Shown here: positions 34,274 to 47,200 of the stretch, piece after piece | Layout: every line of letters starts with the position of its first letter | Position numbering within the stretch: the stretch's first letter is position 1 | From: Ypsolopha sequella | Taxonomy: Eukaryota; Arthropoda; Insecta; Lepidoptera; Ypsolophidae | Direction: 5' to 3' | DNA length: 64,000 bases | NCBI GenBank assembly: GCA_934047225.1 | Contig: OW203991.1 | Location: 8,866,001-8,930,000 of the forward strand | The notes under the pieces: generated by a model | What the model was told of the DNA's origin: nothing | The model's input: only the letters and a program-made list of their open reading frames with translations | Database searches by the model: none | Made by a program: the position numbers and the translations under genes

Positions 34274-37045
34274 TTATTGAGATGGGAGAGGGCAAAGACG
34301 CACGACAGGTCGTTTGTAAACACCTGTCGTCGTTTTGACAGAAGCTACCCTAATGACATTATCTTTGCCAGGGTATACAGCTACAATAACACCGAGCGGC
34401 CATTGAAGCGGTGGAGTGTTATCGGTAACTACAACGACAACAGATCCAATTTTGATTGGGTTGGAAGGTGTATTCCATTTTCCTCTAGACTGGAGAAGAT
34501 GGAGATAATCATTCTTCCATCGCCTTGCGAACGATTCTACCATTTGATCAAGCAACGCGTAGCGACGTAATAAATGAACTGGCTCATCAGCCACCTTACA
34601 AGCGGGTAATTCTTTTAAAGGAGTTGACATCAGAAAATGTGCAGGAGTTAACGCGCTAAGTTCAGATGGATCTTCACTCAGCAGCGTAAGCGGACGAGAA
34701 TTTATGACACATTCTATTTGCGTAACTACAGTTAATAATTCTTCGTAGGTCAACAGTTGAGTACCTACTACTCTATGCAAATGCGTCTTAAATCCTTTGA
34801 CATATATCTCATAATGTCCCCCAAAATGTGGGCTACGTGGAATATTAAATTTCCATTGTATTCTATGATCGGCAAGTTCATTCGCGAAAGACGTTTTAAA
34901 TTCTTCGGAGTTTGTCAAATTGTAAATTTCTGAGAGGGCATTTCTAGCGCCTACAAAGTTCGTAGCATTATCTGAATATACGAAAGACACTGCTCCACGT
35001 CTAGATAAAAAACGTTTGAACGCGGAAAGAAAAGTGTTCGTGCTAAGATCAGTTGCCAATTCAACGTGAACTGCACGAGTCACCAGGCATACAAATATGC
35101 AGAGGTAACATTTGACGGGACGGACTCCACGTTTTCGATACGGAGTGATACTGATAGGACCACAATAATCCACAGCGCAGTGGACAAAAGCTTTAGCCTC
35201 ATTAACGCGGCATGATGGTAAATCTGCCATGAAAGGGAAGGTTTGTCTCGGCTTCGCCTTAAAACAATAATTGCAGCTATGTATTACGCGACGAACAATA
35301 TTTCGACAGGAAAGTATCCAAAATTTTTGGCGGATTATTGACATTAAAGCCACTGGTCCAATGTGACAATTTTTGCGATGATAATGAATGATAATCAATT
35401 CGACAATATGATTTTTACGAGGTAACAACACAGGGTGTTGTTGATCGAACGTCATGTCTGTGTTGCGAAGTCGACCACCAACGCGTAACAATCCATTTTT
35501 ATCTAAAAATGGCGATAGTCGATTTAAAGCGGGAGAACAAAGTTTATTTGACTTTAATCTTTTTATTTCATCAAGAAAATAAAATGCTTGAAGAGCTTTA
35601 ATCAATGCAACTTCAGCGAAATCCATATCGGTAGCGGTAAAAATATTAGAGCGCGGTAAAATACGTAAAAATCGGTAGATGTAAATGATTGTGTGTAAAA
35701 GCACAAGCCATGACGAAATTCTTTCCGAAAGAGAAAGAAGAGGATGCGGTTCTTCATTACTAAAAGCGGGAAGAGAAATTGTTTTTGATTCCGGCAAGTT
35801 TTCTTCAATAGAAGCTGATTCTATTGTTTTGATTGGCCACTCTTTAGCGTCCAGATAAAGCCAAGCAGGTCCAGTGAACCAGAGCGGGTGACTCATCAAC
35901 TGCGTGGGAGTGAGACCACGGGAAAGACAGTCGCTCGGGTTTTGAGAACCAGCTGTATGGTAAAAACATTCAGCGGGAATAGCGGATATTATTTTTGTTA
36001 TACGCGTCGCGACAAAGGTTTTAAACCTGTGCGGTGAGGAATGTATCCAGTGTAAAGTTACCATAGAATCGGTAAAACAGTAAATACGTTCAATATTGTG
36101 ACGTATTTTATAAGCGTCAACTACACGACGAGTTAATTTCGACATGAGTAACGAGGCACAAAGCTCAAGGCGGGCGACACTGACGGTCTTGAGCGGACAG
36201 ACTTTTGACTTTGCGCATACCAGCCGAATGCTAGTGCAAGTGTCTGAGTCATCTTGTACTCTAATATATACGACACATCCGTATCCACGTTCACTTGCGT
36301 CTGCAAATGATATTATCGAAATTTTCGAATTTTGGAACACGTCTAAGTGGCGTTTAATACGTAAATCCCGCAAAACAGGTAGCTCCTTCAAATAGTTTTG
36401 CCAAATCTGCGCAATATCAGAGGGTAGTGTTTCATCCCAGTCTAATTTTAAAATACAGATTTTCTGCAAGAGTAATTTTGCGTACAAGATCACAGGAGCG
36501 GTAAAGCCGAGGACGTCGTACTGACGTGCTATCACGGACAAAACATTGCGTTTAGTACATGGGCGACTATCTAGCGATACAGTAAAAGAGAACTCGTCAG
36601 AATCAGGCGACCACTGTAAGCCAAGAACTTTAAGAGTTTGAGTTTGTTCTTCAAAATTCTTACTAGAATTTAAGCGGTGAGTATCAAGCAGTGTATCAAG
36701 TAACTGTTGACAGTTACTAGACCACTTGACGAGCTCAAAGCCACCGGCCTTAAGCAATCCTACCAGCTCATCTCTGAGCTGTAAGGAGCCCTGCACGGTG
36801 GGCGTGCTATAGCAGATGTCGTCCATGTAACAGTTTCGTGCGGCTACAGTAGCGGCGAGCGGGTACGCTGAACTCCCATCCTCACAGAGTTTCCTGACTA
36901 CTCTCATCGCAAGGAAAGGGCTACTACGTAGTCCAAAGCAGACGCGATTGAACTGATAAGCGATAAGCGGTGAACACGTGTCAAAGCGGTATAAAAACTT
37001 TTGAAATTTGCGATCATCGGCGTTAACCAAAACTTGTAAGAACAT
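34274..37045 (-). pseudogene. BEL/Pao pol: RT (second part), RNase H, integrase
   Basis: This 923-codon open frame carries the RT catalytic YMDD box (about residue 73). It then has RNase H with acidic residues in SFADASERGYG (about 245), LELCASLLMS and YCFTDSM (about 325), and NPSDCLSRGL. The integrase has an HHCC zinc site (HIGP...CNYC, about 558-590), first D in VDYCGP (about 626), second D in VYSDNATNF (about 690) and E in GGHYEIYVK (about 742). This DDE triad is complete. The frame opens just upstream of its first ATG and is out of register by one with the upstream gag-RT frame. The N-terminal RT motifs therefore lie in the other open frame, and a polyprotein cannot be made without frame correction. 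Otherwise the reading frame is uninterrupted, as expected of a recent copy. Confidence 0.93.
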
Positions 37046-37073
37046 TTGTTTGATATCCGAGGTAAAAGCGATT

Positions 37074-39602
37074 TTAAAATAAAATTAAAAACAAATCGTT
37101 TTGCAAATTAGCACCTGTGTGCAGCGTGTCATTTAATGAGACACGAGTACCATCAGCGGAGTCAGTCTTAGTACTGGCATTCATACAAATACGCACCTTT
37201 GTCGTTGATTTATCAACACGCACTACGGGATGATGCGGAATATAATAACCAAGAGATAATTGGTCATCATTATGAAGCGGGGATATGTAACCTTTAGTTA
37301 GGTATTCATTTATTATATTGTTATACTCGGAACGTAAATCTGCGTTAGAAACAAACCTACGCTCAAGAGACATAAAACACTTTTTTGCGTGATGGTACGA
37401 GTTTCCTAGTATGTTAGGATTCCGTGCGAACGGTAAAGAAACCGAATAGCGACCAGCGGGGTCACGTGACACATTGTTAATAAATAATTTTTCACATTCA
37501 TCATTTGCGGGACTAGAAGCAGGTTCACAATGCACCTCTTCTAATTGCCAAAATTTTTGTAAAATAAAATCTATTGGCGGTTCAATCTCCATATAAGAGC
37601 ATAACGAAATTGAACATGCGGTATTTTGGTAAACAGGCGTATTACCAATTAGCGTAAAACCGAAGATGGTCTGAAATCCCGTCGGCGTACCCGGGGGACC
37701 AGAGACGCGGCCTGATAACAAGATATCCGCGAATAAAGATGCACCGATAAGAATATCAATCTCGCCCGGTAAGTAAAAGGTTTCATCAGCAAGTGTGATA
37801 CCTTTTAAATATGAAAGCGTAGACAAATCGACCTGCACCGATGGTAAGTTGTCGGTAATACGGTCGATTACATAAGTGTCAAGCGAAATTGAAACCGAAT
37901 CATCAAATCGTGAAAACAATTTAAGGTTTGTCGCACCCTTAATTGGGTTTGATGAAGAGCCGATGCCCTTAACAAAAGCGCGGGGAATTTTCTCATATTT
38001 TAAGTTAAGCTTCTCACAACAGGAAACCGTCGAAAAACTGGATTGTGACGCAGGGTCGCAGAGCGCACGTAGACGGACTGACATACCGTTAGAATCTTTC
38101 ACGATCACTTGAATTGTACCTAAAAGGCATGTTTCATTACGCTGCGAGTTAGGCTGTAAGTTACATAAAGAAATATTATTACTCGCAGTTGGTACGGATT
38201 GAGAATCATTAGTCATATGTTCTGTGTTAGTCGCCGATACGGCAGGATCCACCAACCTCGAAGATTGCGTATGTGTGCGTGGAGACACGGTAATATTTTG
38301 ACCAAGCGCGGTGTGAGTATTCATCACATTTTGTTTGCGGCACAACATCGAATGGTGTTTACAATTACAATGGCGGCAATTATAAGACGATTTACAAGCG
38401 GAATTGTTATGCGTAATACTTAAACAATTGGTGCAACCGTTATTAGATTTGATGAACTGAAATCTTTTCTCGATATCTAGTTTCACAAATTCGGGACACT
38501 TATATAAATTATAGTGTTTTAATTGTTTACATAGCGGACAACAATTATTATTGGTCGAAGCGGAGACAAAAGCATGGGTTGACTTGGTACTGTACCCGGT
38601 TTTGTTGTTATTATTATTAACGGAGCGGTTCGGAGCGGGAGCGGTAATTGCGGGTGCAGTGCGGTTCAGTATCTTAGTTTGTTCCCGTAAAAATGATATT
38701 AATTCATCATAATGGGGTAAATCGGAACCACGTTTAAACATTTCAAATGAACGAGCGGTTTCAACATCAAGTTTTTTAAGGGCCAAATACATAAGGATAA
38801 AATCCGAAAGATCTTTAATATTCAGTGATTTTAAACACGAAACAGCGGAACAGAACTTGTCTAAAAACAAGTCCAAGTTTTTTGAACTAGCGGTAGTTAA
38901 AGGGCGAAATTCAAACATTTGATCCAAATAAGTAGTGGCTAAACTACGCGAGTCTTGAAAAGTAGAAACGAGTGTTTTCCAGATTATGTCGTAGTTAGTT
39001 GCGTTCGGTGTGATTCCAGAACAAATCGAAAGTGCCCGGCCAGAAAGTTTACCCATCAGGTATTGTACTCGTTCGTTGTCGGTCAAGTCCGGATTATCGT
39101 GAATCGTGGTTTTAAATGTTTCATAGAATGTTGGCCACATAGTAGCTTCACCAGAAAAACCAACGAGTTCCAGTTTTGGAAGCTTGATAGTAGGTTTTTT
39201 GGGACATTCCATGTCACGTGGAGCTTTAACTTTAGAGTCAGCCGATTTCGAAGAATGTGATAACTTCCGGTTGATGTATTTGCAATGGGAGTAAAGATCC
39301 TCAAAAGCTGACCAACTTTGATAATTTGGTTCAAAATTAGGATTTATCAATACCTCTGTGTCATTAATTTCATCTATGATTACATGAATTTCTGAGCGTA
39401 CAGTATCCAATGTTTCGACATTGGCCATAAACAATTCTGCCGAAGAAACATCCTCTAAAGCGGTTTTAGAAAAGTCATAAACTCTCTGAAGGCGATTAAA
39501 CAATTCTTGCCTTTTATTTTTAAGCTTCTTTAAACTATACGACATCTTTAATTTTGCAGCTTCTGCGGAATTTGGCATGTTATATAGTACAAAGTTAGGC
39601 AA
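37074..39602 (-). pseudogene. BEL/Pao gag, protease and start of RT
   Basis: This 842-codon frame starts at the ATG at 39602, about 460 nt inside the 5' LTR. Its N-terminal half is a BEL-type gag (coiled-coil-like start, then FSGEATMWPTFYETF and the LMGKLSGRAL region). Zinc-binding motifs follow: CPLC (about 354), CTNCLSITHNNSAC (a CX2CX4HX4C knuckle, about 390) and CRHCNCKHH (about 414). The aspartic protease active site is ALCDPASQSSF (about 514). Early RT motifs VRVDKSTTKVRICMNAS and SLNDTLHTGANLQNDL (about 795-830) close the frame before it stops at 37074. The stop falls inside RT, upstream of its first catalytic aspartate block, which marks a small insertion or deletion rather than a normal gag-pol junction. 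Confidence 0.93.
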
Positions 39603-40041
39603 GTACCAGAACTATCGAAAGTTTTATACTGACTACAACATAGAATAGTGCTAATGAGTTAGAGATAACACGGGCGGCGGACGAACCTGTGTACGAGTAC
39701 CTCTCGATAATATTAAGAATTAGCAGGTAGGCAGATAATATTTTCTGTGAAATGATCAAATGGTATAATCGCAGCGGATAAATTAACAGAATGGCGTATT
39801 TCACTGTAGATAATTTATAATTTCCAGTATATAGGAAATGGAATCACTAATATTTTGACGAATGCGGGGTTTTAATGCATAGATAATGCAAATAAGAGCG
39901 GGAATGCGGGGTAATACTGCGGGCAGAGTGAAAATTAGAGCGGAATTCACGTGTTCTTTAGACAAAGAACATGAAGATAGCGGTTGGAAATACCAAAAAA
40001 TGGTTATAGATCGCAGATCAAAGGGCCTAAAATGGATCTAG

Positions 40042-40059
40042 ATCCGGCTCGAATGGCCA
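40042..40059 (-). promoter_or_regulatory. BEL primer binding site, tRNA-Tyr-like (candidate)
   Basis: On the - strand, TGGCCATTCGAGCCGGAT begins 6 nt from the end of the 5' LTR. Its complement ends atccggctcgaa...cca, close to the 3' end of an insect tRNA-Tyr as I remember it, with about two mismatches next to the CCA. The tRNA identity needs a direct comparison. Confidence 0.5.
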
Positions 40060-40065
40060 AAAAAA

Positions 40066-40530
40066 TGAGCACGCGATATGACGGCAGTGCTTTGTATCAC
40101 CATAGGTTTTAAAAATAGCGGGAAGTGAAGAGAAATAATTACGAAGATGAAAGATCTGACCTTGGGAAGGAGCTGCATGCACCACAAACCACGCTTCGCC
40201 TGAGCCACCAAGTCTCTGGTGTTCTCCAAGATGGTTTTCTTCTTCCTCTTCGTGCCTGGTTGCGCTCTTCTCGGCTAATCTTCTTCGTAATAGTAATAGA
40301 TGAAAATGAGGCGCACAGCGGGTGCGATCTCAAAATGGCGGGCGGTAGGGTCGAGGTAGGACCTAGTCGAATGACAATCAGCGTATACCTCCGGCGTGAA
40401 AGGCTTCTGATTGACGACTGATTGATTTGCGTCCAAAACTAAGCGGGTGGAGATGCAGCGAAAATGACAGTTGAAAATATTAATTCACAACTACCCCGCA
40501 GTATGAGAGCCACAAGAAGTGGCGCGAACA
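40066..40530 (-). repeat. BEL 5' LTR
   Basis: It is 465 bp, with TG...CA on the - strand. An arthropod initiator motif TCAGT reads on the - strand at 40421-40417, within atcaatcagtcgtc, and could be the start site. No matching DPE was found at +28. Confidence 0.93.
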
Positions 40531-41241
40531 TATACAAATACTATAGATCTTGGGTCTTCGAGATTACAACGACATGTCATGTTTAGCTAGAATGTTGCAC
40601 AAATAATCTGCATACAAAGTTTATTTACATAGACAATTTAAGTGCCTTACTTTTCTCTTAATAGGTTACAACTAGCTCCTTTCGGTTAGCTCATTTCCAT
40701 TTAAAAGTTACTCGTATGATAACTAATATATCTTCTTATAGATGAACTAGTACTTAACTTTGTAGGTCAATTATTTTTATTATTTATCAATTACATTTTG
40801 ATTATGTTGTAGGAGGCTTATTTTTATACTCGATCTTACTAAAAGAATCAGGGTTACGTAGGTGCGGTACACAACGTAGGTGCTCATACCACTAGACGAC
40901 GATCATGGCCAAAGACAAGACTAACACGTTTCATGCCTCATTAGTGCATCTTTTTATAGCCCAGCGGTTTGTTAATTAATATTTAGATAGGTCATAAATT
41001 CATAACTATAGATAGAGAAGTTCAGTATGATAAGTAGTAAGTTAGGTTAGTCAGAGCATAGGTTTATAGGTAATTAAACAGCTAGGTAGGTATAGACAGC
41101 TCGGCATATAGTTAGAGCTAGCTAGGTATAGAGATAGGTAGTCAGTCAGCTTGAGTTAGGTAGATAGCCAGTTAGGGATAGCTAAAGATAGGTAGTTAGA
41201 TAGATGTATAGATCAAAAGGTAGAAAAGGTATCTTTTCAAC

Positions 41242-41259
41242 TGGTGCCGTGACCAGGAT
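41242..41259 (+). promoter_or_regulatory. Giant-element primer binding site, tRNA-His
   Basis: TGGTGCCGTGACCAGGAT begins 2 nt after the LTR end (41239). It is the perfect complement, over 18 nt, of the CCA-tailed 3' end of eukaryotic tRNA-His as I know it (...cctggtcacggca-CCA). This fixes the element's orientation and confirms that it is an LTR retrotransposon rather than a segmental duplication. Confidence 0.8.
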
Positions 41260-44200
41260 GTAGGGTTTCATAATTTTATATTTATTACATCGAGTGTAGT
41301 GTTTATTTTCAAATCTTAGCTTAAATATCTGAATTAAAATTATGCAATTTTGAATAGTAATCTTCACTGAATCTGCAGACTTTTCTTATTAAAGCTGTCG
41401 TGTTTAGTGTAATAGTCAATAATTTTCTTTTAGTAGCTGATAGACTAGGGCAATATTTTAATATCTGGTATAGGGCTTAAGTATGGTTGCATATTGAGAC
41501 TGGCAGAAACGTGTTAGTCTTTTCAACTGTTGCGTGAAAATGGAAAAGTAGATTAAGAGTAGAAAATAGCCTCTAATTAATACGGTTCACATGGATGAGT
41601 GATGTTTTTCTGTTGAATGGAGTGCTGGTGTTGAATGGTTAGTTATGGGGAGTGTTTCCAGGTCCAATTCGGCAATACCTAAGCTCATTCGGACAGATTG
41701 TGTACATCTTTAGTTAGGACTTCTTGAGGGCAGCTAGTGGAGGCAGGGTCTAGAAAAAGAAATAATAATATTATCATGACGTGTACAGAAGTTGAATGAA
41801 AGTAGAGTGCGAAATAGACTTACAGTAAGCAATAGAAGAAAGTATATTGACCAAATTGACGAGATATTGATTTTTGTTGTTTGTGCCTACCCCTCTGAAA
41901 GTCAGGCGTGAGAGTATGTATGTATGTACTATTATAATAGGAATTTTGGAAGTGTAAATTTTGTAGGGTTGTATTAGGGTTGACATTAGGTGTGTTAGGA
42001 CCGTGAAAAGTAATGGGGAGGGAGTAATTCTCTAATACTGACACCTTTTTGTATTGAAAATGACATTACTTTTTTGGTTTCCTAGCCCCATTGTACTAAT
42101 TAACATAGTTTTATGTTGATTTTCATTACTGAATGAAACAACAATAGTATAGGAATTTTAAATTTCTAATTTTCAATTTTAAGTCATTATTTCAATTCAT
42201 TCAAGTAAGTGACTCCATTGATATCAGTATTACCATTTAAATGCAATCACTGAGATATTAGGTAGACTTGTCAGGATGGCTTAGACGGGTGACACCATAG
42301 ATTTAAACAAAATGTATGTACATTTGTCAAAATAAGATACTCATAATGAAAGAATGTCAATGCGTTAATATATGAAATGTTCGAAACAAACCTCAATATG
42401 AAGGTCTTTCAATCCAATACGTGGCCAGGTTTATGTATCTTTCTTGAATGCAAAGCTTGCTTTTCGGTAGTGGGCTGAATCAAATTTCACATCTGCTTTC
42501 ATGATTTTGAAGGAAGTTCAGTAGGGCTTTCCAGTTTTATTTACAACAAGCAGTAGGTAGGACGAGTAGATTGAAAGCCTGATGAATGAAAGTGGTTTAT
42601 GAATTACAACACTGTAAGGAAGTTGACAAGTTGTGAATATGGTAAAAAGGGGGTGAAAAGGTTCATGAGAAGAACTTAAGTTTTTATTTGGCATGCAGTA
42701 TTTTTAGTGTGTGGTCATTGTTATAGAGGCGTACAATTTGGACATATTGATTACATTGTTAACAGAATGTACTAATCAATTAAAATTTTGGTAGATAAAG
42801 ATGCACAAACAAAGATGGCATCGTCCCAAATAATATAAATAAAACTTGTAGATAGTCATGTCAGTTAAGGATAGTTTGCATAAATTAAATGAAACAAAGA
42901 TTTCATGGTCCAAACGCTCAAAAAGTACTACATATAATTTTGAGTAATAGGGAACCCATTCAAGTAAAGTAATTAAAAGATAAATATTTATATTTATATA
43001 AAATAGGAAAAGACAGCATGACTTACCTTAAAGGAAAGGTTTTGTAGTAAATCCAAGACAGGCCGATGTTGTTTTGTTTTCTCTTCTTCGATGCAGAGAC
43101 ATTGACGCTTCTTATTGTAGCTTATATGGAATAATTTTCCAAGTTTGGCACATCCTCTATCGGAAGGGCCACACAATATTAATACTGAGTAAACTTGGGT
43201 TTATGGTTCTTTATCTGTTTAATACACCTGAAAAATAGAGGATGAATTTTGAACTATAAATTAGAAGATTATGTAAGGAGATAAAGTCTGTTTGAATTGA
43301 GTGAAGGTTGATGGAATGAGAGAAAATTTTGAGGAGTGTAAGTTGAAAGAAAAAGAAGGGGAGTTCTCACAGAAACTTGTATTGAAACTTTGGGTTATGG
43401 TTTGTTTTGGTTAATATGATGGAAGATGAGCACGGTATAGTGGAGTGAATGAGTTTTGTATGTAATTATTAATGGAACTTACAAGATATAAATCAGTGTA
43501 TGAGGTAAAGTAATCTAAAGCTTTAACTTGTTTAATGTTTGTATATATGAGGCTATTATTAGTTTGTATGACATGGACGGAACACTTACGGACCTTTTAT
43601 TCACTAATTAAACTAATAGTAGTGTTATATTGCTGTATAAAAGTATAATTAAACCGAAGTTAGTGACAATAACTTAGGTTAGGTTGTTTACAAGCGAAAC
43701 AATTTCAAGTTCAAGGAAACACTTTAGGTTAGAAATAGAAAAAGAGCGGGAGTTTGTTTATGTTGTCAAAAGTCAGAGAGAGAAAGGGCGCCCCTATCGA
43801 CTGACTCGATCACAAACTGAAATCTTAGAATTAAATTGAGCAAGTTTTGTGCTATGTTCAGCGGCGGATAAATCAAACAAAGCTATTTTTTTTGTGGCAC
43901 CGAGAGCGATCCTTTTCGAAGTACCTATCTATTATTACTTAAGGATGATAATTGTAACATACGATATTAAGACGCGTATCGCTTCATTGTTTTTTTTTTA
44001 GAAATCAAATAGATGAATGATTACTTGACATAGCCTTTAACGCAATCGAGTTTTATAAGCTTTCATATGTAGGAGGCGAAATAAATAGACTCACGTATGT
44101 TTAGTTCGGCATCGTTTACTAGATGGCGACTTTAGTAGTAAGGCCACAAAAGGTTCCTCCTAATTCAGTGTGACCATTGTTATGAAATTCTGAAATGTAG

Positions 44201-47200
44201 GCGCGAGCTGTTCTAAATAATAAAATCAAGTGCTTGTGTTTTGTTCTGGTTCAAGCGCCGTCGCATTTAGATCATTGGCAATGAGAATGAAATTAAACTT
44301 TACGGCAGATAATATGGAAATAAATAGACGTACATATCGGAAGTTTACTATTGTAGTTAGATAAGTAGGTACCTACATTTTACAAGATTATTATGAGAGA
44401 TGGCGTGAGTTAAGTATAACCGGTGGTTTATAACGATTAAAATGCACGAACGGAAGTAAGATGAATGAATGGATAAATAGTTTTTTTTTCTTCTCCATCT
44501 TAAGGCTGCGTTTCAAAACGAGCGATTATCACTCGTTGTGATGCAAATGTTAGATAGGTACTCTATACGCAGAGTTCGAGAGTTGATACGATTGAATCTG
44601 TCCGCAGGTAAACGAGCTATTACCTGACAGTTGAAATTAAGTTATTTTTCCGATTTTACTCAGAATTATTTTAAAACAATGTTGTCATTATTTAGTATAA
44701 AAAACGACCATAAAAGACGTTCACGGGTTTTATCCTTGAGTTACATTTGGTGTTAAATTGGTATAGATGTTTCTTGGAATTCATCTATGAGTGTTCTAAG
44801 ATCAAAACCTTCTTTACCTTTCTTGTACCTTTATTGTGAAGATAATATGCTTATACAACCCGCGCGAATTGTTACACGTTTTGAAACGATTCCTTATTTT
44901 GTATACTTGAATGTTTGATTGAATGAAGGAAAAGTGGGGTGCGTTCATTTGGATTGTCGGGTGCAGCACACGCGAAGCCGGAATTAGACATTTCGTTTTT
45001 TGTTTTCATTTTTGGTGTATCATTGATGAAGCATTGTGAATGAACCGTCTAAGGTGGACACATCATCTTCCTTCAATGATGTGCCTTTTTGATGAAACAC
45101 ATTACTCACCCTTTTTAGTTTAAATAGGCGTTGTCTTCTATCGGTGTTGTTCATCGGAAATGAACGGCAAGTGAAGTGTGTAAATAGCGACGTTCATACA
45201 TTTCATAGCGGAGTAGCGTCATGTAATGTCAGATTACGGTTTTTATGTTTGTTGTTAACTTGGGTGGTCTGACTTTTATTCACTTCTTATACACATTTAC
45301 ATTTTGTGTATACTCACGAAAAGTTAATCATTGATCAACCTTCACTACCATTTATTGGAAATAGATAATTTTGGGTTAATCGTCTAATTTCGACTTTACA
45401 CATTATTCATTAGGAGCATTGTAATATGATACATTGAGTTGATAAATCGTCGAGTGATCCCAAAGAGCACATAAAAAAAAAACAGATAGTGTAATGTAGG
45501 CATCTAAAGATATTTTTGAGACATAGGTACTTGTGATTATTCATTATAAAGTAGGATGGGGGCGAGAAATAGGTTATCAAAAGTTGAATTAATAGATAAT
45601 TGTTATCTATTAATGTAGACTTATTTTGCTCTGAATTATGGATAAGGTGACCGAAGTTAACATGATCAAATAAATTAAATACTGAATTATATATGTCGGG
45701 ATAAATTCTTTTATAATATAAAGGGTAGTATAATAATGTATGATTCAACATTCATTCTAGTAAAGAGAAATGGTGTTGGAGTGTTAATTTAAGTATAGAG
45801 TAATAAAGTATAAGTTTGGGGTTAATGTTAAATAATTATTGTTGGGGTAATGTTTTAACTAACATTAATTCAAGTGAGATAAATGTATTATAAATATTTT
45901 TGTTGTTGATTAAAATAAATAAAGCATACAATATAATAAAAAAGAATGGACCTAATCCCCTCAGGAGTTAGAAGCTTTTATCTTTTGACTGACAACACAG
46001 AGACAAACTTTAGAGTTATAATTTAAGGAGTAAAATAAAATAAATGACTTTCCCCAACCCTGTAAAATTCGGTATTAAAATCAACAAAACAAAACCAAAT
46101 TACTTTTACTTGGATCCATGGTCACAGCTAGGAACGCACTTTAACTCTTAACGAAACTAGATAGATTGCCGGGTGTCGCGTCGGCGGGCGATCAAATTGT
46201 GTTCAATTCTAAGGACATCTGGTCAAATTTATTTCATTTTGCAACTGTTTTACAATTACAATTAATAAATGCAATGACTATGTACTTGTTCCATTATGTT
46301 TTAAATTTTTCTTCGAAATCTACACGACCATAGACCCACAACTTTTGGTGCGTTCCGTGTTACACCAATAATGATAGATCTACCATCAAAGTTCTTTCGC
46401 CCATCAAATCGTTCCGAATGATAAATGGCGTCCATCTTTGCGTAAACTTAGGATTCACTCGTAACTCTTTTAAACGCGACATAGACGTTAACGCTTCCAA
46501 GTGACAGAATTTGTAGAAATTATGTTACATTACAAGAACACAAAGGGTAAACTACTTTAATAGGTCTAAGAAGTGATATCATTTAACTAAAATCTTTGAA
46601 ATATGATATAAGCAAACTTTTATGCTACAAATAATCTTTTTTTAGTAGCTGCCGGACAGCTGACATTTTTGATAGATCGCTCTGTGCGATGATAGCACAA
46701 CATAGTGTTGATAATGTTGTTATCTTTAAAGTTATGGCGGCCATTTTAGGGTTATCGTTATTGCGCTAACACCAAATCGGAATGACCATTGGTCCGAAGA
46801 AATTTAAATAGTTTAAGTCGTCATTCGGAACGCGGTACTAGACGTTTGTTGTTGTCGATTTATTTTCCGTAGTAAGAAAAGTGCGGGCAGTGCCTTCTCG
46901 TGTTTTTTTTTCTCTAACCGTTAAAAAAACCGTTTTTCTAATTTGTGTTTACCACGGACATGGCTGTATGGATTGGGATCCCTTTGCCTTTCCAATTAGT
47001 GAGAAGAAAGAAAAAAATTTACTTGCCGTCGCAATTTCAATAAAATTTAACGACTTTACACGGTCAAAAGCGTGAGAATTTATCCTATTTTATCATGAAA
47101 GAACATGAAGCAACAGTCTACGGTGCATTCAAATAAGTTATGTATCTGAAGCATTTAATATACATTGAGGAGAGGAGATGGAATATTAAACTATGGAGGG

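Larger units (their letters stand above)
33704..40535 (-). mobile_element. BEL/Pao retrotransposon nested in the giant LTR (6,822 bp at 33709-40530 plus target duplications)
   Basis: The element 33709-40530 is flanked by the 5-bp duplication tatac (33704-33708 and 40531-40535). The uninterrupted 3' LTR of the giant element shows one copy of this site (gtctagtatacaaatac), proving the insertion point. Its two LTRs are 465 bp with TG...CA ends. Coding runs on the - strand: gag, zinc knuckles, protease, RT, RNase H, integrase. One frame break lies in RT. It has no env-like frame. Confidence 0.95.
28814..41239 (+). repeat. 5' LTR of the giant element (5.6 kb, split by the BEL insertion)
   Basis: Positions 28814-33708 and 40536-41239 together equal the 3' LTR; 33709-40530 is a nested BEL element and 40531-40535 its duplicated target. 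The contiguous LTR would be about 5,599 bp. Contents in order are: two diverged U3 repeats, core promoter (30140-30204), 44-46 bp tandem repeats, a splice donor, a GT-rich higher-order repeat (30568-31185), three 138-bp repeats (32915-33296), and a taggtag-rich tail (about 41030-41215). Confidence 0.9.

Noticed and set aside
36144..36395. Small + strand frames within the BEL coding region (also 37876-38112, 38199-38423, 38955-39260)
   Set aside because: They are antisense shadows of the gag-pol frame.
37045..37085. Programmed frameshift between BEL gag and pol
   Set aside because: The break falls within RT, not at a gag-pol boundary, and BEL elements normally use one frame. A small insertion or deletion is more likely.
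45410..45751. 113-aa - strand protein in the giant element
   Set aside because: AT-driven residues (L, I, Y, N, F), no domain, no splice or start context.
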